Shown one piece after another: positions 26,339 to 35,573 of a stretch of DNA of 64,000 nucleotides. Made by a program: the position numbers and the translations under genes. How positions within the stretch are numbered: position 1 is the stretch's first letter; each line of letters begins with the position of its first letter. Source of the stretch: Cronobacter turicensis z3032 (GTDB taxonomy: Bacteria > Pseudomonadota > Gammaproteobacteria > Enterobacterales > Enterobacteriaceae); assembly GCA_000027065.2 (NCBI GenBank), contig FN543093.2:3848074-3912073 (forward strand), given 5' to 3'. The notes beneath the pieces were generated by a model. The model was not told where the DNA came from and did not search any database. It saw nothing but the letters and a program-made list of their open reading frames with translations.

Positions 26339-27340
26339 ATGAAGATTAAAGCTACGATGGAACGCATTCCGGGAGGGATGATGCTTATCCCGCTGTTACT
26401 GGGAGCGATTTTAAATACGCTGGCGCCGGAAACCGGCAATTATTTCGGTTCGTTTACTAAAGGAATGATTAGCGGAACGGTGCCTATTCTCGCCGTCTGG
26501 TTTTTCTGTATTGGCGCCTCTATTGATTTACGCGCAACCGGAACGGTATTGCGTAAATCCGGCACGCTGGTACTGACTAAAATCGCCGTGGCCTGGGTGG
26601 TGGCGATGATTGCGGCGTCTTTTATTCCGGACACCGGCATCCAGACCGGCTTTTTCGCCGGGCTGTCGGTACTGGCTATCGTCTCTGCGATGGACATGAC
26701 CAACGGCGGTCTTTACGCCAGCCTGATGAACCAGTACGGCACGAAGGAAGAGTCCGGCGCGTTTGTGCTGATGTCGCTGGAATCGGGCCCACTGATGACG
26801 ATGGTGATTCTGGGCTCCGCCGGTCTCGCTTCTTTTGAGCCGCATCACTTCATCGGCGCGGTGCTGCCGTTTCTGATTGGCTTTACGCTCGGCAACCTTG
26901 ACCACGATCTGCGTGCGTTCTTCAGTAAAGCCACACCCGTGCTGATCCCGTTCTTCGGCTTCGCGCTGGGCAATACCATCAATCTGCGCGTGATTATGGA
27001 AACGGGCCTCCTGGGCATTGTACTGGGCGTAGGAGTGATCATTATCACCGGCATTCCGTTGATTATGGCGGATAAATTCCTGGGCGGCGGCAACGGTACG
27101 GCAGGCGTGGCGGCCTCTTCGGCAGCGGGCGCGGCGGTCGCGAACCCGGTCATCATCGCGCAAATCAACCCGGCATTTGAACCGGTCGCTGCCTCAGCCA
27201 CGGCGCTGGTGGCCGCGAGCGTCATCGTGACGGCGATTCTGGTGCCCATCATTACCGCGCTTTATGCCCGGCATGTGGCGAAACAGGCGCCTGCGGCGCC
27301 GCATACTGAAAGTGCCAGCACGACCACCCTGCACCGGTAA
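26339..27340 (+). CDS. kdgT: 2-keto-3-deoxygluconate permease
   Basis: Inner-membrane proton symporter (333 aa) for 2-keto-3-deoxygluconate. Conserved KdgT blocks are IPGGMMLIPLLLGA near the N terminus, MDMTNGGLYASLMNQYGTKEE, and GGNGTAGVAASSAAGAAVANPVI. About ten hydrophobic segments are visible. Its divergent partner kduI acts in the same catabolic route. The tail after the last helix is short and low-complexity, as usual. Confidence 0.96.
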   Translation: MKIKATMERIPGGMMLIPLLLGAILNTLAPETGNYFGSFTKGMISGTVPILAVWFFCIGASIDLRATGTVLRKSGTLVLTKIAVAWVVAMIAASFIPDTGIQTGFFAGLSVLAIVSAMDMTNGGLYASLMNQYGTKEESGAFVLMSLESGPLMTMVILGSAGLASFEPHHFIGAVLPFLIGFTLGNLDHDLRAFFSKATPVLIPFFGFALGNTINLRVIMETGLLGIVLGVGVIIITGIPLIMADKFLGGGNGTAGVAASSAAGAAVANPVIIAQINPAFEPVAASATALVAASVIVTAILVPIITALYARHVAKQAPAAPHTESASTTTLHR

Positions 27341-27359
27341 AGACGGATACCCGTAATAA

Positions 27360-27385
27360 GAAACCCCGCTGGCGCGGGGTTTTTT
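27360..27385. terminator. Terminator between kdgT and yjcZ
   Basis: AACCCCGC, loop TGGC, GCGGGGTT and a T run follow the kdgT stop. The left side (aagaaacccc) is less T-rich on the opposite strand, so it mainly serves kdgT. Confidence 0.85.
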
Positions 27386-27390
27386 AGCGG

Positions 27391-28242
27391 TCAGAGCAGG
27401 AAAATCTCTTCCATCAGCGCATTGACCAGCCGCCTTGCGGAGCAGATCCGCGGCATACCCAGCGACACGCTCTGCCAGGTTTGCGTCACCGACCAGCTGA
27501 CCGGCTGGCGCTCCCCGTCATGCTCCGCGCCCAGCCAGCAGAGCATATCTTTATGCTCCAGCAGGCCCGGCTGCGGCGGCGTGTGCAGCCATTGCTGATA
27601 GAAATGCCGCGTGTGGGGCGATGCATTAACACTGTGCGCCAGCCGGAGAGTCGTTTCGTCATACACCGGTTGCAACAGCGCGTTTTTTTCATCCGGCTCG
27701 CCTAAGCGCAAGGCGTCGCCGAACGCGCCCCAGCGCAACTCCTCCAGCGCCACGTAACAGCGCCCGGCGGGCGACCAGCCGTTAAACTCGCCGTTTTTCC
27801 AGCGCGCCATGACTTCGCCCACGTGGCGCTGCGCCGCCGCCGCTAAATCCTGCTGGCGCAATTGCGCCTCCAGCCGCGCGGCGCTATGTTGATAGTGCCC
27901 GGCCGTCACCTCAAGCGCCTGTGCGAAAGGCGCTGAAACGCCCTTCTCACTAAGACGCTGGCTGCGGCGCGCCAGGGCCTGCGCCGTCAGGCTTAACGCC
28001 AGATGCCCGGGCGGGCTCTGGCGCGAAAGCGATTCCAGCCTGTGCAGCGTCGCCATCTCCGGCGGGGCCACCGCAGGCCCGGCGGGGACCAGCAACTTTT
28101 GCAGCCGATCGCGCACCTTTTGATGCTGCGGATGCGAACGGCCGTAGCGCTCTTCTTCTTCGCCCTTCGCCAGGTCCACCATCAATCGCCCGCGCAATGC
28201 GCGCAAATGTCGGCCCGGCCCTTCCACCAGTGACCCGTTCAT
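27391..28242 (-). CDS. yjcZ: YjcZ, diguanylate cyclase-suppressor / CrfC partner protein
   Basis: A 283-residue, helix-rich cytoplasmic protein in the position and orientation of E. coli yjcZ, 5 bp downstream of the dynamin-like gene crfC. The N-terminal GRHLRALRGRLM and the helical C terminus (SARRLVNALMEEIF) recall the family. In E. coli yjcZ is linked to motility and swarming, but its biochemistry is unknown. The identification rests mostly on synteny with crfC and similar length. Confidence 0.75.
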   Translation of the reverse strand: MNGSLVEGPGRHLRALRGRLMVDLAKGEEEERYGRSHPQHQKVRDRLQKLLVPAGPAVAPPEMATLHRLESLSRQSPPGHLALSLTAQALARRSQRLSEKGVSAPFAQALEVTAGHYQHSAARLEAQLRQQDLAAAAQRHVGEVMARWKNGEFNGWSPAGRCYVALEELRWGAFGDALRLGEPDEKNALLQPVYDETTLRLAHSVNASPHTRHFYQQWLHTPPQPGLLEHKDMLCWLGAEHDGERQPVSWSVTQTWQSVSLGMPRICSARRLVNALMEEIFLL

Positions 28243-28247
28243 GGCGT

Positions 28248-30611
28248 TCAGTGCTCCACGGAAAACAGCGTCTGGATATCATCACGCAGCGCACGCGCGT
28301 CCTCGTTAATGTCACGCGCAGTGCGGGCGCACTGTTGTAGCTTCTCACGCAGCGCGTTGCGCGCCGTTTCGCTCTGCTGGCGCGCCGCGAGGCTCTGCTG
28401 AAGATTCGCTTCAATCGCCGCCATCGCCATCTGGAACTCGGCGAAAAACGTCGCCATGCCCGCCGTCACGGAGATATCCACCTGGGCATTCATCGCCTGG
28501 CGGATCTGCGCGCAGAAGCGACTAACGTAACGGCTGAGCGTCTGCTTCAGTTCCTGCAGGTTGATCACGTAGCGCGAACGCATGGCGGTACAGTCATCCC
28601 ACCCCAGATCCTTGCTGGTGATCCAGCGCGCCACGGTACCGCGCACGCCGTTATTACGCGACGCGCTGGCGACCGGCACGCTCTCTTCTTCAATGACATC
28701 GTTAAAGAGCTGATGCGCGTTGAAGTTAAGCTGGCTGCGCTGAAAAACCGGCAGCGTGATATGCGCGCGAAAGCCGGTACGCCGCAGCCCTTCAGTCACG
28801 CGCAGTTCCAGCGGCGCCAGGGCGGCGCGCAGGATATCCCCAAGCGCCGTCTCCAGATCGCTGAAGTGGGCGGCGAGATCGCGGGTCAGATTCTCCTGCA
28901 CCGACAGCAGGATCAGCTCGCAGGAGGCGCGAATTTTATGCAACAGCATCCGCGCGTCGCTCTCCTGATCCAGAATCAGCTGTTCGCTGCCCGCATCGAA
29001 ATCGCTTCCCCATGTCACCGCGCGCCGCACCGGGCTGCTGAGTGAAAGCGACGGCACCTTGCCCGTCTCAAAATAGCTGGCGATATCCGCCAGTACCTTC
29101 TGTTCATGACCCGCAATAGTTTCCGACGCGCGCCCCAGCGCCTGAACAACCTGTTCCTGAATGGCTTTGCTGGCGTCTGCCTGGCAACGTTTTAGCTGTG
29201 CGATGTCATTATTCATTTGAGAGATACTCTCCACCAGTTGGTCATTTGCGATATCGAGCCCCTGACAACGAAAATCCAGGTAGTCTCGGGTGCATTGCGC
29301 AGAGTGAATTAATTTTGCGCAGGCCGAACGCAGCGCGTAGAGCGAAGCGTGAGCGTGCGCGGTGTGCAGAATCGCCCGAATGGGCGCTTCGAAAAGGGAG
29401 TCTTCCCACAGCAGATCGGCGGCGTGGCGCAGGTGCGCGGCGTCGGTGAAGTCGGCATGACGCCAGCGGCGGCCCAGTGCCGCTTCGGCGAAATCCTGCA
29501 CCCAGCGCTGCTCGTCATACGGCGGCAGCGTGCCGTGCGCGGCAAGCTCCTGACGCGCGCGATTGGCCAGATAGCCCCACATAGAAGAAACCGGGAAAAT
29601 ATGCGCCGGATCGATGGCGCCTTTCATCAGCGTCCCGGCGACCAACGCCCGCACCTGATCTTCATCGTCGCTGTTGCGATCCAGTTGATCGAACTTATTC
29701 ACCAGCGCGTAGAGCGGCACCGATTCCCCCACCGCCGCGAGCGCCATGCGCACCTCTTCATCGGAGGTGGATTTCAGCTGCGTGTAATCCATCACCGCCA
29801 GTACGGCGGAGGCGCGGGCGATCTGCTCCTGTAACATCTTTTGCAGGTGCGGCTGTCCGGCTTCGTTCGGGCCGGGCGTGTCCAGCAGCGTCAGTTGGCC
29901 AAGCCCTCGTTCCATACCTGCAAGGTGAGTAAACTCCACCTCTATCACTGGAATATGTTCGATGGCCGCATACGCGCGAAACGGGAACGGCACATCAAGC
30001 ACGGCCGAGAGCCGTACCAGATCGTTTAAGCTTTTCAGACAGTGGAAAATCGGCTGGGCGCCGAGATAGTGTTTTTCAAACGAGGTGCCGTTAAGGATGC
30101 GCGCCAGCAGAGCGTCCATGTCACGGTCGATTTCAAGACGCAGCGTCAGGGTGTCGCGTGAAGCGTTTTGTAAGCGCGCGCGTAGCGCCTGCATCAGGGT
30201 TTCTATAGGCCCGGCGTGCGAGAAATGCAGCACGGGCTCTGTCTGGCCTGGCGTGTGGCGAATCAGCGTCGGCAGCGCCGTCATGGGGCGATTGCGGTTC
30301 GGCAGGACTTCTTTGCCGACAATCGCGTTGATAGTGGTCGATTTGCCTGCCTTCATGGTGCCGACAATCGCGAGCACCATCTCCTGCTGGGTCGTTTTTC
30401 GCAGCTCAGCCTGCAGCATCTCCTGCTGCGCCTCTAGCCCGCGTAAGGAAAAATGAAGGGGATGCACGGCGGCGCGTTGTCGGCTGGTAACGTTCCCACG
30501 ATCGCTCTGCACCGCCAGCGGCATTTGTTTCAGGGCGCTAAGATTATACAACGCCAGCTGAAGCAGCCGTTCCGCTTCCTGATTCATTTCAAATACAGTC
30601 TGTGTGTGCAT
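28248..30611 (-). CDS. crfC: Dynamin-like GTPase CrfC (YjdA), clamp-binding sister-fork cohesion factor
   Basis: Large GTPase (787 aa; the E. coli protein is about 742) implicated in replication-fork colocalisation and chromosome partition. P-loop G84-TMKAGKST92, switch/G3 DTPGPNEAG and G4 NKFD mark the dynamin GTPase domain (about residues 75-400). A long helical stalk region follows. The end LRDDIQTLF is conserved. The N-terminal 60 residues differ from E. coli, and the clamp-binding peptide described there is not obvious here. It is followed 5 bp later by yjcZ, forming an operon. Confidence 0.92.
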   Translation of the reverse strand: MHTQTVFEMNQEAERLLQLALYNLSALKQMPLAVQSDRGNVTSRQRAAVHPLHFSLRGLEAQQEMLQAELRKTTQQEMVLAIVGTMKAGKSTTINAIVGKEVLPNRNRPMTALPTLIRHTPGQTEPVLHFSHAGPIETLMQALRARLQNASRDTLTLRLEIDRDMDALLARILNGTSFEKHYLGAQPIFHCLKSLNDLVRLSAVLDVPFPFRAYAAIEHIPVIEVEFTHLAGMERGLGQLTLLDTPGPNEAGQPHLQKMLQEQIARASAVLAVMDYTQLKSTSDEEVRMALAAVGESVPLYALVNKFDQLDRNSDDEDQVRALVAGTLMKGAIDPAHIFPVSSMWGYLANRARQELAAHGTLPPYDEQRWVQDFAEAALGRRWRHADFTDAAHLRHAADLLWEDSLFEAPIRAILHTAHAHASLYALRSACAKLIHSAQCTRDYLDFRCQGLDIANDQLVESISQMNNDIAQLKRCQADASKAIQEQVVQALGRASETIAGHEQKVLADIASYFETGKVPSLSLSSPVRRAVTWGSDFDAGSEQLILDQESDARMLLHKIRASCELILLSVQENLTRDLAAHFSDLETALGDILRAALAPLELRVTEGLRRTGFRAHITLPVFQRSQLNFNAHQLFNDVIEEESVPVASASRNNGVRGTVARWITSKDLGWDDCTAMRSRYVINLQELKQTLSRYVSRFCAQIRQAMNAQVDISVTAGMATFFAEFQMAMAAIEANLQQSLAARQQSETARNALREKLQQCARTARDINEDARALRDDIQTLFSVEH

Positions 30612-31176
30612 GAAAAATCTTTCCTTAACACAAATTAAATGACCTTTTGCCTTATCTTTTTATTAGCTCAATGCGGCTTTTATAATTACGTGTGGAAAAT
30701 ATCCTGCGCGTCACAACGCTACCTGACGGAAACGTGGCGTAAAAAAATGCCATACCATCGTTGTGGTAAAATATGCATGAGACGATGGGAAAGGTTTCAA
30801 ACCTTCATCTTCGTCAGGAAACCTAATAATCACTCTGTAAGACCAGTAGGCTGATCGATTTTTCAGAGCGAAAGAATATATCCTCACATCGGCCATTTGA
30901 CAAAAATGTTCCGACTTCAGGGGATGGATTTAATAATTCAAACCAACATTAACCGCTCCAGAATAACACCGCCTGGCAATAAATCACGATATATGTTTTA
31001 TCACTGCCAGTAAAAATGCTATCCCGCGTCAGACCCTGCGCGTTCGCGCCGCAGAGACAGGCCCGTAAAACGTAAGGGTTTAGGGTATAATCCCGCCTTT
31101 CATGCGCGCCGCGTAAACGGCCGCTTCTTGCGCAGCCCTCTTTTGCTGCCCCATTGGTTCACTTTGAGGAGAAACC
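30612..31176. other. Intergenic region between crfC and yjdM
   Basis: No convincing gene in 565 bp. It carries the divergent promoters: AATTATAAAA on the minus strand about 70 bp before crfC is a plausible -10, and TATAAT at 31086-31091 is a strong -10 for yjdM. The 71-codon open frame at 30639 has no ribosome site and no recognisable composition. Confidence 0.6.
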
Positions 31177-31512
31177 ATGTCACTACCAGCCTGCCCGCAA
31201 TGCGGTTCTGAATATACTTATCTGGATAATAATCTTTACGTCTGCCCGGAGTGCGCCCACGAGTGGCGCGAAGGCGAAACCAGCGCAGAGAACGACGCGC
31301 TGGTGGTCAAGGATGCCAACGGCAACCTGTTGGTCGATGGCGACAGCGTCACAATTGTTAAGGATCTCAAGGTTAAAGGCAGTTCGTCGATGCTGAAGAT
31401 TGGCACCAAAGTCAAAAACATCCGTCTGGTGGAAGGCGATCACAACATCGACTGTAAAATCGACGGCTTCGGTCCGATGAAGCTCAAATCTGAGTTCGTC
31501 AAAAAAAGCTGA
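31177..31512 (+). CDS. yjdM: YjdM (PhnA), zinc-ribbon protein
   Basis: A 111-residue protein with an N-terminal zinc ribbon (CPQCGSEYTYLDNNLYVCPECAHEW; four Cys) and a conserved C-terminal domain (VVKDANGNLLVDGDSVTIVKDLKVKGSS). Named PhnA because it borders the phosphonate operon in E. coli, but no direct role in phosphonate use is established. Here that operon is missing apart from phnH 700 bp downstream. GAGGAG precedes the ATG. Confidence 0.95.
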   Translation: MSLPACPQCGSEYTYLDNNLYVCPECAHEWREGETSAENDALVVKDANGNLLVDGDSVTIVKDLKVKGSSSMLKIGTKVKNIRLVEGDHNIDCKIDGFGPMKLKSEFVKKS

Positions 31513-32222
31513 CGGCGCCTCAGGCCGCATTTTTCCTGGGCTGGCAGCCTTCGCTGCCAGCTTCAGGCCGCTTAGCCGCACATCAACTGGACGGAGCTCT
31601 GCTCAGAATAAAATAGCGTGCTCGCCCGATTTATCCCCGTGTTTCTTATGGACGGCTCCCTCCCACTGACGCGCCGTTAACGTGATTCCCCGCTTATTTT
31701 CACGTACTCTTTAAAAAAAGAATTAAAGAAATCAGAAAAGAAGCGTAAAATACAAACCAGATAACCCCCTCCTGTAAATACCCTTTAAAATCAACAAAAT
31801 AAATAACAACTACACTTAAATGAAGCACCGCTTAACTTTTCACCAATTTCTTTTAGGAATATTATTAAAAGCAGCAAAATAAAATATTAATTCTCGTCGC
31901 TAAATATAATTATAAAATAACCAAAGAAAATATAAACCGGGAAAGTAACATCTTTAAAAATACTCTTTGCGGCGTCACAAATATAATTTAAGAAAAATAA
32001 TGTTCTTTTTTCTTACCTGACTTAAGCCGAATATTAACATCTCTCATCGATGATTCCGTTAAAGGCAGGGCGATCTTCTCCTCCCTTTATTGCCTCACAA
32101 TTCATCTGGCTGTCATGTTTGTTTAACAGTAGGGTCATATTAGGCCGTCAGGATGTGCGGCAACCTGCTTCCGGCGGCGTCCAGGACGTCCCGCAGCGTA
32201 GCGCAGCAGTATGGAGATTCTG
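31513..32222. other. AT-rich intergenic gap between yjdM and phnH
   Basis: About 710 bp without a supportable gene. It contains a hairpin GCTGGCAG/CTGCCAGC at 31540-31561 just after yjdM, probably transcript-end related. From about 31690 to 32040 it is very A/T-rich compared with its neighbours. CTGTCAT at about 32110-32116 followed by gtttgtttaac resembles a degenerate Pho box, and TCATATT at about 32135 could be a -10 for phnH. This is where yjdN and phnC-phnG stand in E. coli. Confidence 0.55.
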
Positions 32223-32819
32223 ATGACGTTAAATACCGCCTTTGATTCACCGGTGCATGATGCACAGCAGTGCTTTCGCCGCCTGCTAAAGGCCATGAGC
32301 GAGCCCGGCGTGATTGTGTCCTTACAGTTGCTTCGCCACGGCTGGCAGCCGCTCGGCGTGGCCACCACCAGCGTGCTGCTTACGCTTGTCGATAACGATA
32401 CCCCTGTCTGGCTTTCACCGTCACTGGCAAATGATATTGTGCGCTCTAACCTGCGCTTTCATACCGGCACGCGGATTGCCGATACGCCGGACGAGGCGGT
32501 TTTTGCTATTGCCGATGAAAACCTGAACCCGCTTTTGCCCGATCGCCTCGCCCACGGCAGCGTTATCGCGCCGGAACACAGCGTCACGCTGGTATTGCAG
32601 GTAAACAGCCTGAGCGGCGGACGTATGCTGCGCCTGACCGGCGCCGGTATCGCGGAAGAGCGCATGATCGCGCCGCAGTTGCCGGAGTGCCTGATTGAAC
32701 AACTTTCCGATCGCCTGCATGCCGGCTCGCTCGGCATCGATCTGCTGCTGACCTGCGGCGATCGTCTGCTGGCTATTCCGCGCACCACGCATGTGGAAAT
32801 CGCCGACAGCGGCCATTAG
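32223..32819 (+). CDS. phnH: Orphan phosphonate C-P lyase subunit PhnH
   Basis: A 198-residue homologue of PhnH, a structural subunit of the PhnGHIJ carbon-phosphorus lyase core. The match to E. coli PhnH is strong in FRRLLKAMSEPGVIV, ATTSVLLTL(V/A)DNDTPVWLS, SLSGGRMLRLTGAGIAEERMIAPQLPEC and GDRLLAIPRTTHVE. The ATG at 32223 has GGAG upstream; an ATG four codons earlier lacks it. No phnG precedes it and no phnI, J, K, L or M follows: the next gene, yjdP, is on the other strand. The frame is intact, so it is either a recent relic or has another job. Confidence 0.9.
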   Translation: MTLNTAFDSPVHDAQQCFRRLLKAMSEPGVIVSLQLLRHGWQPLGVATTSVLLTLVDNDTPVWLSPSLANDIVRSNLRFHTGTRIADTPDEAVFAIADENLNPLLPDRLAHGSVIAPEHSVTLVLQVNSLSGGRMLRLTGAGIAEERMIAPQLPECLIEQLSDRLHAGSLGIDLLLTCGDRLLAIPRTTHVEIADSGH

Positions 32820-33142
32820 CGCTCATCATCTTCATCCAGCCGTTGCTCTTCTTCTTCCAGGCGACGGCGCTCTTCATCCAGACGACGCTGACGCTCATCA
32901 AGCTGCCGGTGGCGTTCCTCAAGACGTCTGCGCCGCTCGTCGTAGCGCGTACGGCTGTCATCGTCATACTGACGGTTTTCCGACGCATCACGGTCATCCG
33001 TATCCGGATGATAAGCCTCATTGATAGCCTGGGTTACTGAGTTAATGGTGTCGTTAAAGACCGCATCCAGACCGTCCGCCAGCGCATGAGTGCTGGAAAG
33101 AGAGAGTGTGGCGCAAAGCAAAACGCGAAGATGTGATTTCAT
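32816..33142 (-). CDS. yjdP: YjdP, small periplasmic coiled-coil protein
   Basis: A 108-residue protein with a signal peptide (MKSHLRVLLCATLSLSSTHALA) and a highly charged C-terminal half built of R/E/D/L-rich heptads (DERRRRLEERHRQLDERQRRL), predicting one long helix or coiled coil. E. coli YjdP has the same layout and lies next to the phn operon. Function unknown. It converges on phnH with a 4-bp overlap. The frame is open 36 codons upstream without a signal sequence, so the ATG at 33142 is preferred. Confidence 0.88.
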   Translation of the reverse strand: MKSHLRVLLCATLSLSSTHALADGLDAVFNDTINSVTQAINEAYHPDTDDRDASENRQYDDDSRTRYDERRRRLEERHRQLDERQRRLDEERRRLEEEEQRLDEDDER

Positions 33143-33257
33143 AAAGCCAGCCCTGTGTTTGACTGGTCTTAAAGTAAAGAGGGCAAAGGAAGGCAGACAG
33201 CGGAGGATTCTCAAATCGGAAATCGGGCGGCGAAGACCGCCGCCCGTCATACAAAGA

Positions 33258-35573
33258 CTACAGTTGATAGCGCTCCATCACCTGACGGTGGCGCGTTTCA
33301 TCAAGACCGCCCGTCATCGCGACATCCAGCCAGTGGATCGGATGCGTCCACCCCTGGGTGAGTTCACGCAGCATCGCGTCCACTTCCAGCGGTGAGACCG
33401 ACTGCGGCATCGCCAGCATAAAATAGATGCCAGGCAGCGTTTCACCGCTTTCGCTGTCGGTAACCTGATAATCCGATTCGCAATGCACCCAGATGGCGCC
33501 GCCGCGCTGGCGCACGCCGTTGACAAACGCGTTGAACGTCTCTTCGCCCGGATCGACGCCGTCGATAAACCAGCTCGGCGCGTACTCGCTCTGCTCAAGG
33601 GTTTTCACCACGTTATGCACAGGGATGAAATTCTCGCGCTCTTTTTCATCTTCCGGCGGAGTATTCAGCAGATTGGCGTCAAACACCACCGACTCGTCCA
33701 TATGCTGCGGCGCTTTACGCCATGACGGCTGGAAGACGCGCGCCGTCACCGGGCCGGTACGCTGGGCAAAATAGTAATGCTCGTCGTGATTTTCGAAGAA
33801 ACGCAGACGAACGGTGCCCCACTGCTCCTCGACCGGGCCGTCATCGGCGCTAAACTGCATGCCGAGACGCGCGCCAGCTTCACGCACGGTCGTCCAGTCT
33901 TCGCTGGCGCTGGCGGCCGTCAGCAGATCCCACAGGACATTGCTGGCGTCCTCTTCGCGCGCGTCCAGCATCGCCACCGCCTCTTTCAGGTACGCCGTGG
34001 CGCGGTCATAGGCTTGCTGACGCATCGCCGCCTGGCCCGCCAGCATCAGCGGCGCGATTTTCTGCTGGCCTTGCGGCGTGGCGCGCAGCGCCTGGCTTAC
34101 GGACTCCAGTTTTTCCCAGTCTTCCTGCGCCTGCGCCACCTGGGCTTCAAACCACAGCGCCACGTGCGGCAGCGCATCGCGATAGCCTTCGGCGAGCGCA
34201 AAGATGTCGTCATAACGGCGCGCGTTCAGAAGTGAGGAGAGCAGATGGAACAGCGGCGAGGCCTCTTCCTGCGGATGGCGTTTCTGCCAGCCGAGCAGGA
34301 GATCCGTCGCTTCGCCCTGCGCCTGGCACGCTTCCAGCGCGGCCGCCGCCAGCATCAGCAGTTCTTCATCGTCCGGACGCTGTGCGGATGCGAGCAGCAG
34401 CCACTGGGCCTCCTGCTCAGGATCGCGCGTCACGCCTTCCTGCTGACCGCGCTCTTCAAGCCACGCCATCAGCGAGTCGGCAGGCACCGGCAACTCCACC
34501 TGCGTTTCCATGCCCGCAACCTGGCTTGCAAACGCCGCCAGCGCGGCGTCTTCATCGTGCGGGTTACGCAGTTTTGCGGCGCACTGCTGCGCCAGCATCA
34601 GGGCTCGACGGGCGACCCAGGTCGCGCCGCGCGCCAGCGCCAGGCTGATATGGGTTTTCGCGACGATAACCGCTTCGCGCCACGCCTGCGCTTCCAGGCG
34701 CTGCTCCAGAATCAGCTGCAGCGCGCTGCCGGTCTGCCAGTTGTTGTAAGTCGGGTTAAGGCGAACCAGTTGCTCCACCACGCGCACCCAGCGCATGCGG
34801 TTATAGGCAGTGAGTCGGTCCCACGGCAGCAGCCATTCGCGGGCGTCTTCTTCACGGCCCATCAGCGCCAGCACTTCCGCCTTCATCATCATCATGACCT
34901 GGCGGGTCTGCTCGCTGCTGTTTTCCATCTCGTCTTCATGGAGCTTATCGATGATCGCCAGCGCTTCGTCATAACGGCCCAGCAACATCAGCGCCTGCGC
35001 TTCGTTCTCTTTCAGGCCGTTAACGTCCTCTTCGCCCGCCGCGCGGCGCTTTTCCATCTGTTGCTGCACAAACGCCAGCGCCTCTTCAACCTGACCTTTG
35101 TCGACCATCGCAAAGAACTGCTCCTCAGAAAGACACAGGAAGCAGCTGCGCAGCGGAGTGATTTTCGAGAGCGTCTCCTGGCAGACGGCGATACGCTCGT
35201 CCGCCCAACCGGGGCCGTCCACGTTGCTGTAGCAGGCGCTCAGATCCTGGGTGACGCAAATCGACTGCGGGCACTCAGCGGCATCGGCCTGATGGGCGCG
35301 CTCAAACAGCGCGACGACATCGCCCAGCGCTTTTTCACCTTCGCCAAGGTTGCCGATGCGATGACGCATCTCCCAGTGGCCCACCATAACTTCAATCCAC
35401 GGATTGCCCGCGGTCTTTTTCAGCGCGCGCGCTTCCGGCAGCAGCGCTTCTGTTTTACCGGTCTGAACTTCAACAATGGATTCGATCAGCTTATCGACAT
35501 GTTGCGTGATCCAGGGTTTGCCGGCTTCTTCCAGGTCCCGCTGATATTGCTCATACCATGCCCAGATATCCAT
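33258..35573 (-). CDS. Large TPR-repeat protein coupled to the Hsp90-like gene
   Basis: A 771-residue, mostly helical cytoplasmic protein with repeated TPR-like helix pairs, for example NEAQALMLLGRYDEALAIIDKL (about 190-211), KAEVLALMGREEDAREWLLP (231-250) and a later AAMRQQAYDRATAYLKEAV. The last 190 residues form a separate alpha/beta domain (beginning WGTVRLRFFENHDEHYYF) that I do not recognise. Its ATG shares a base with the stop of the upstream Hsp90-like gene (TAATG at 35571-35575), so translation is coupled and the proteins are probably partners. TPR proteins are classic Hsp90 co-chaperones in eukaryotes, which makes this pairing suggestive. No homologue stands here in E. coli. Confidence 0.7.
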   Translation of the reverse strand: MDIWAWYEQYQRDLEEAGKPWITQHVDKLIESIVEVQTGKTEALLPEARALKKTAGNPWIEVMVGHWEMRHRIGNLGEGEKALGDVVALFERAHQADAAECPQSICVTQDLSACYSNVDGPGWADERIAVCQETLSKITPLRSCFLCLSEEQFFAMVDKGQVEEALAFVQQQMEKRRAAGEEDVNGLKENEAQALMLLGRYDEALAIIDKLHEDEMENSSEQTRQVMMMMKAEVLALMGREEDAREWLLPWDRLTAYNRMRWVRVVEQLVRLNPTYNNWQTGSALQLILEQRLEAQAWREAVIVAKTHISLALARGATWVARRALMLAQQCAAKLRNPHDEDAALAAFASQVAGMETQVELPVPADSLMAWLEERGQQEGVTRDPEQEAQWLLLASAQRPDDEELLMLAAAALEACQAQGEATDLLLGWQKRHPQEEASPLFHLLSSLLNARRYDDIFALAEGYRDALPHVALWFEAQVAQAQEDWEKLESVSQALRATPQGQQKIAPLMLAGQAAMRQQAYDRATAYLKEAVAMLDAREEDASNVLWDLLTAASASEDWTTVREAGARLGMQFSADDGPVEEQWGTVRLRFFENHDEHYYFAQRTGPVTARVFQPSWRKAPQHMDESVVFDANLLNTPPEDEKERENFIPVHNVVKTLEQSEYAPSWFIDGVDPGEETFNAFVNGVRQRGGAIWVHCESDYQVTDSESGETLPGIYFMLAMPQSVSPLEVDAMLRELTQGWTHPIHWLDVAMTGGLDETRHRQVMERYQL

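Noticed and set aside
30639..30854. 71-codon open frame between crfC and yjdM
   Set aside because: No ribosome site; composition is not coding-like and it lies in a divergent promoter region.
32100..32222. Remnant of phnG upstream of phnH
   Set aside because: I looked for the conserved PhnG C terminus in the frames leading into phnH and could not find it; the sequence is too short and unlike PhnG to claim.
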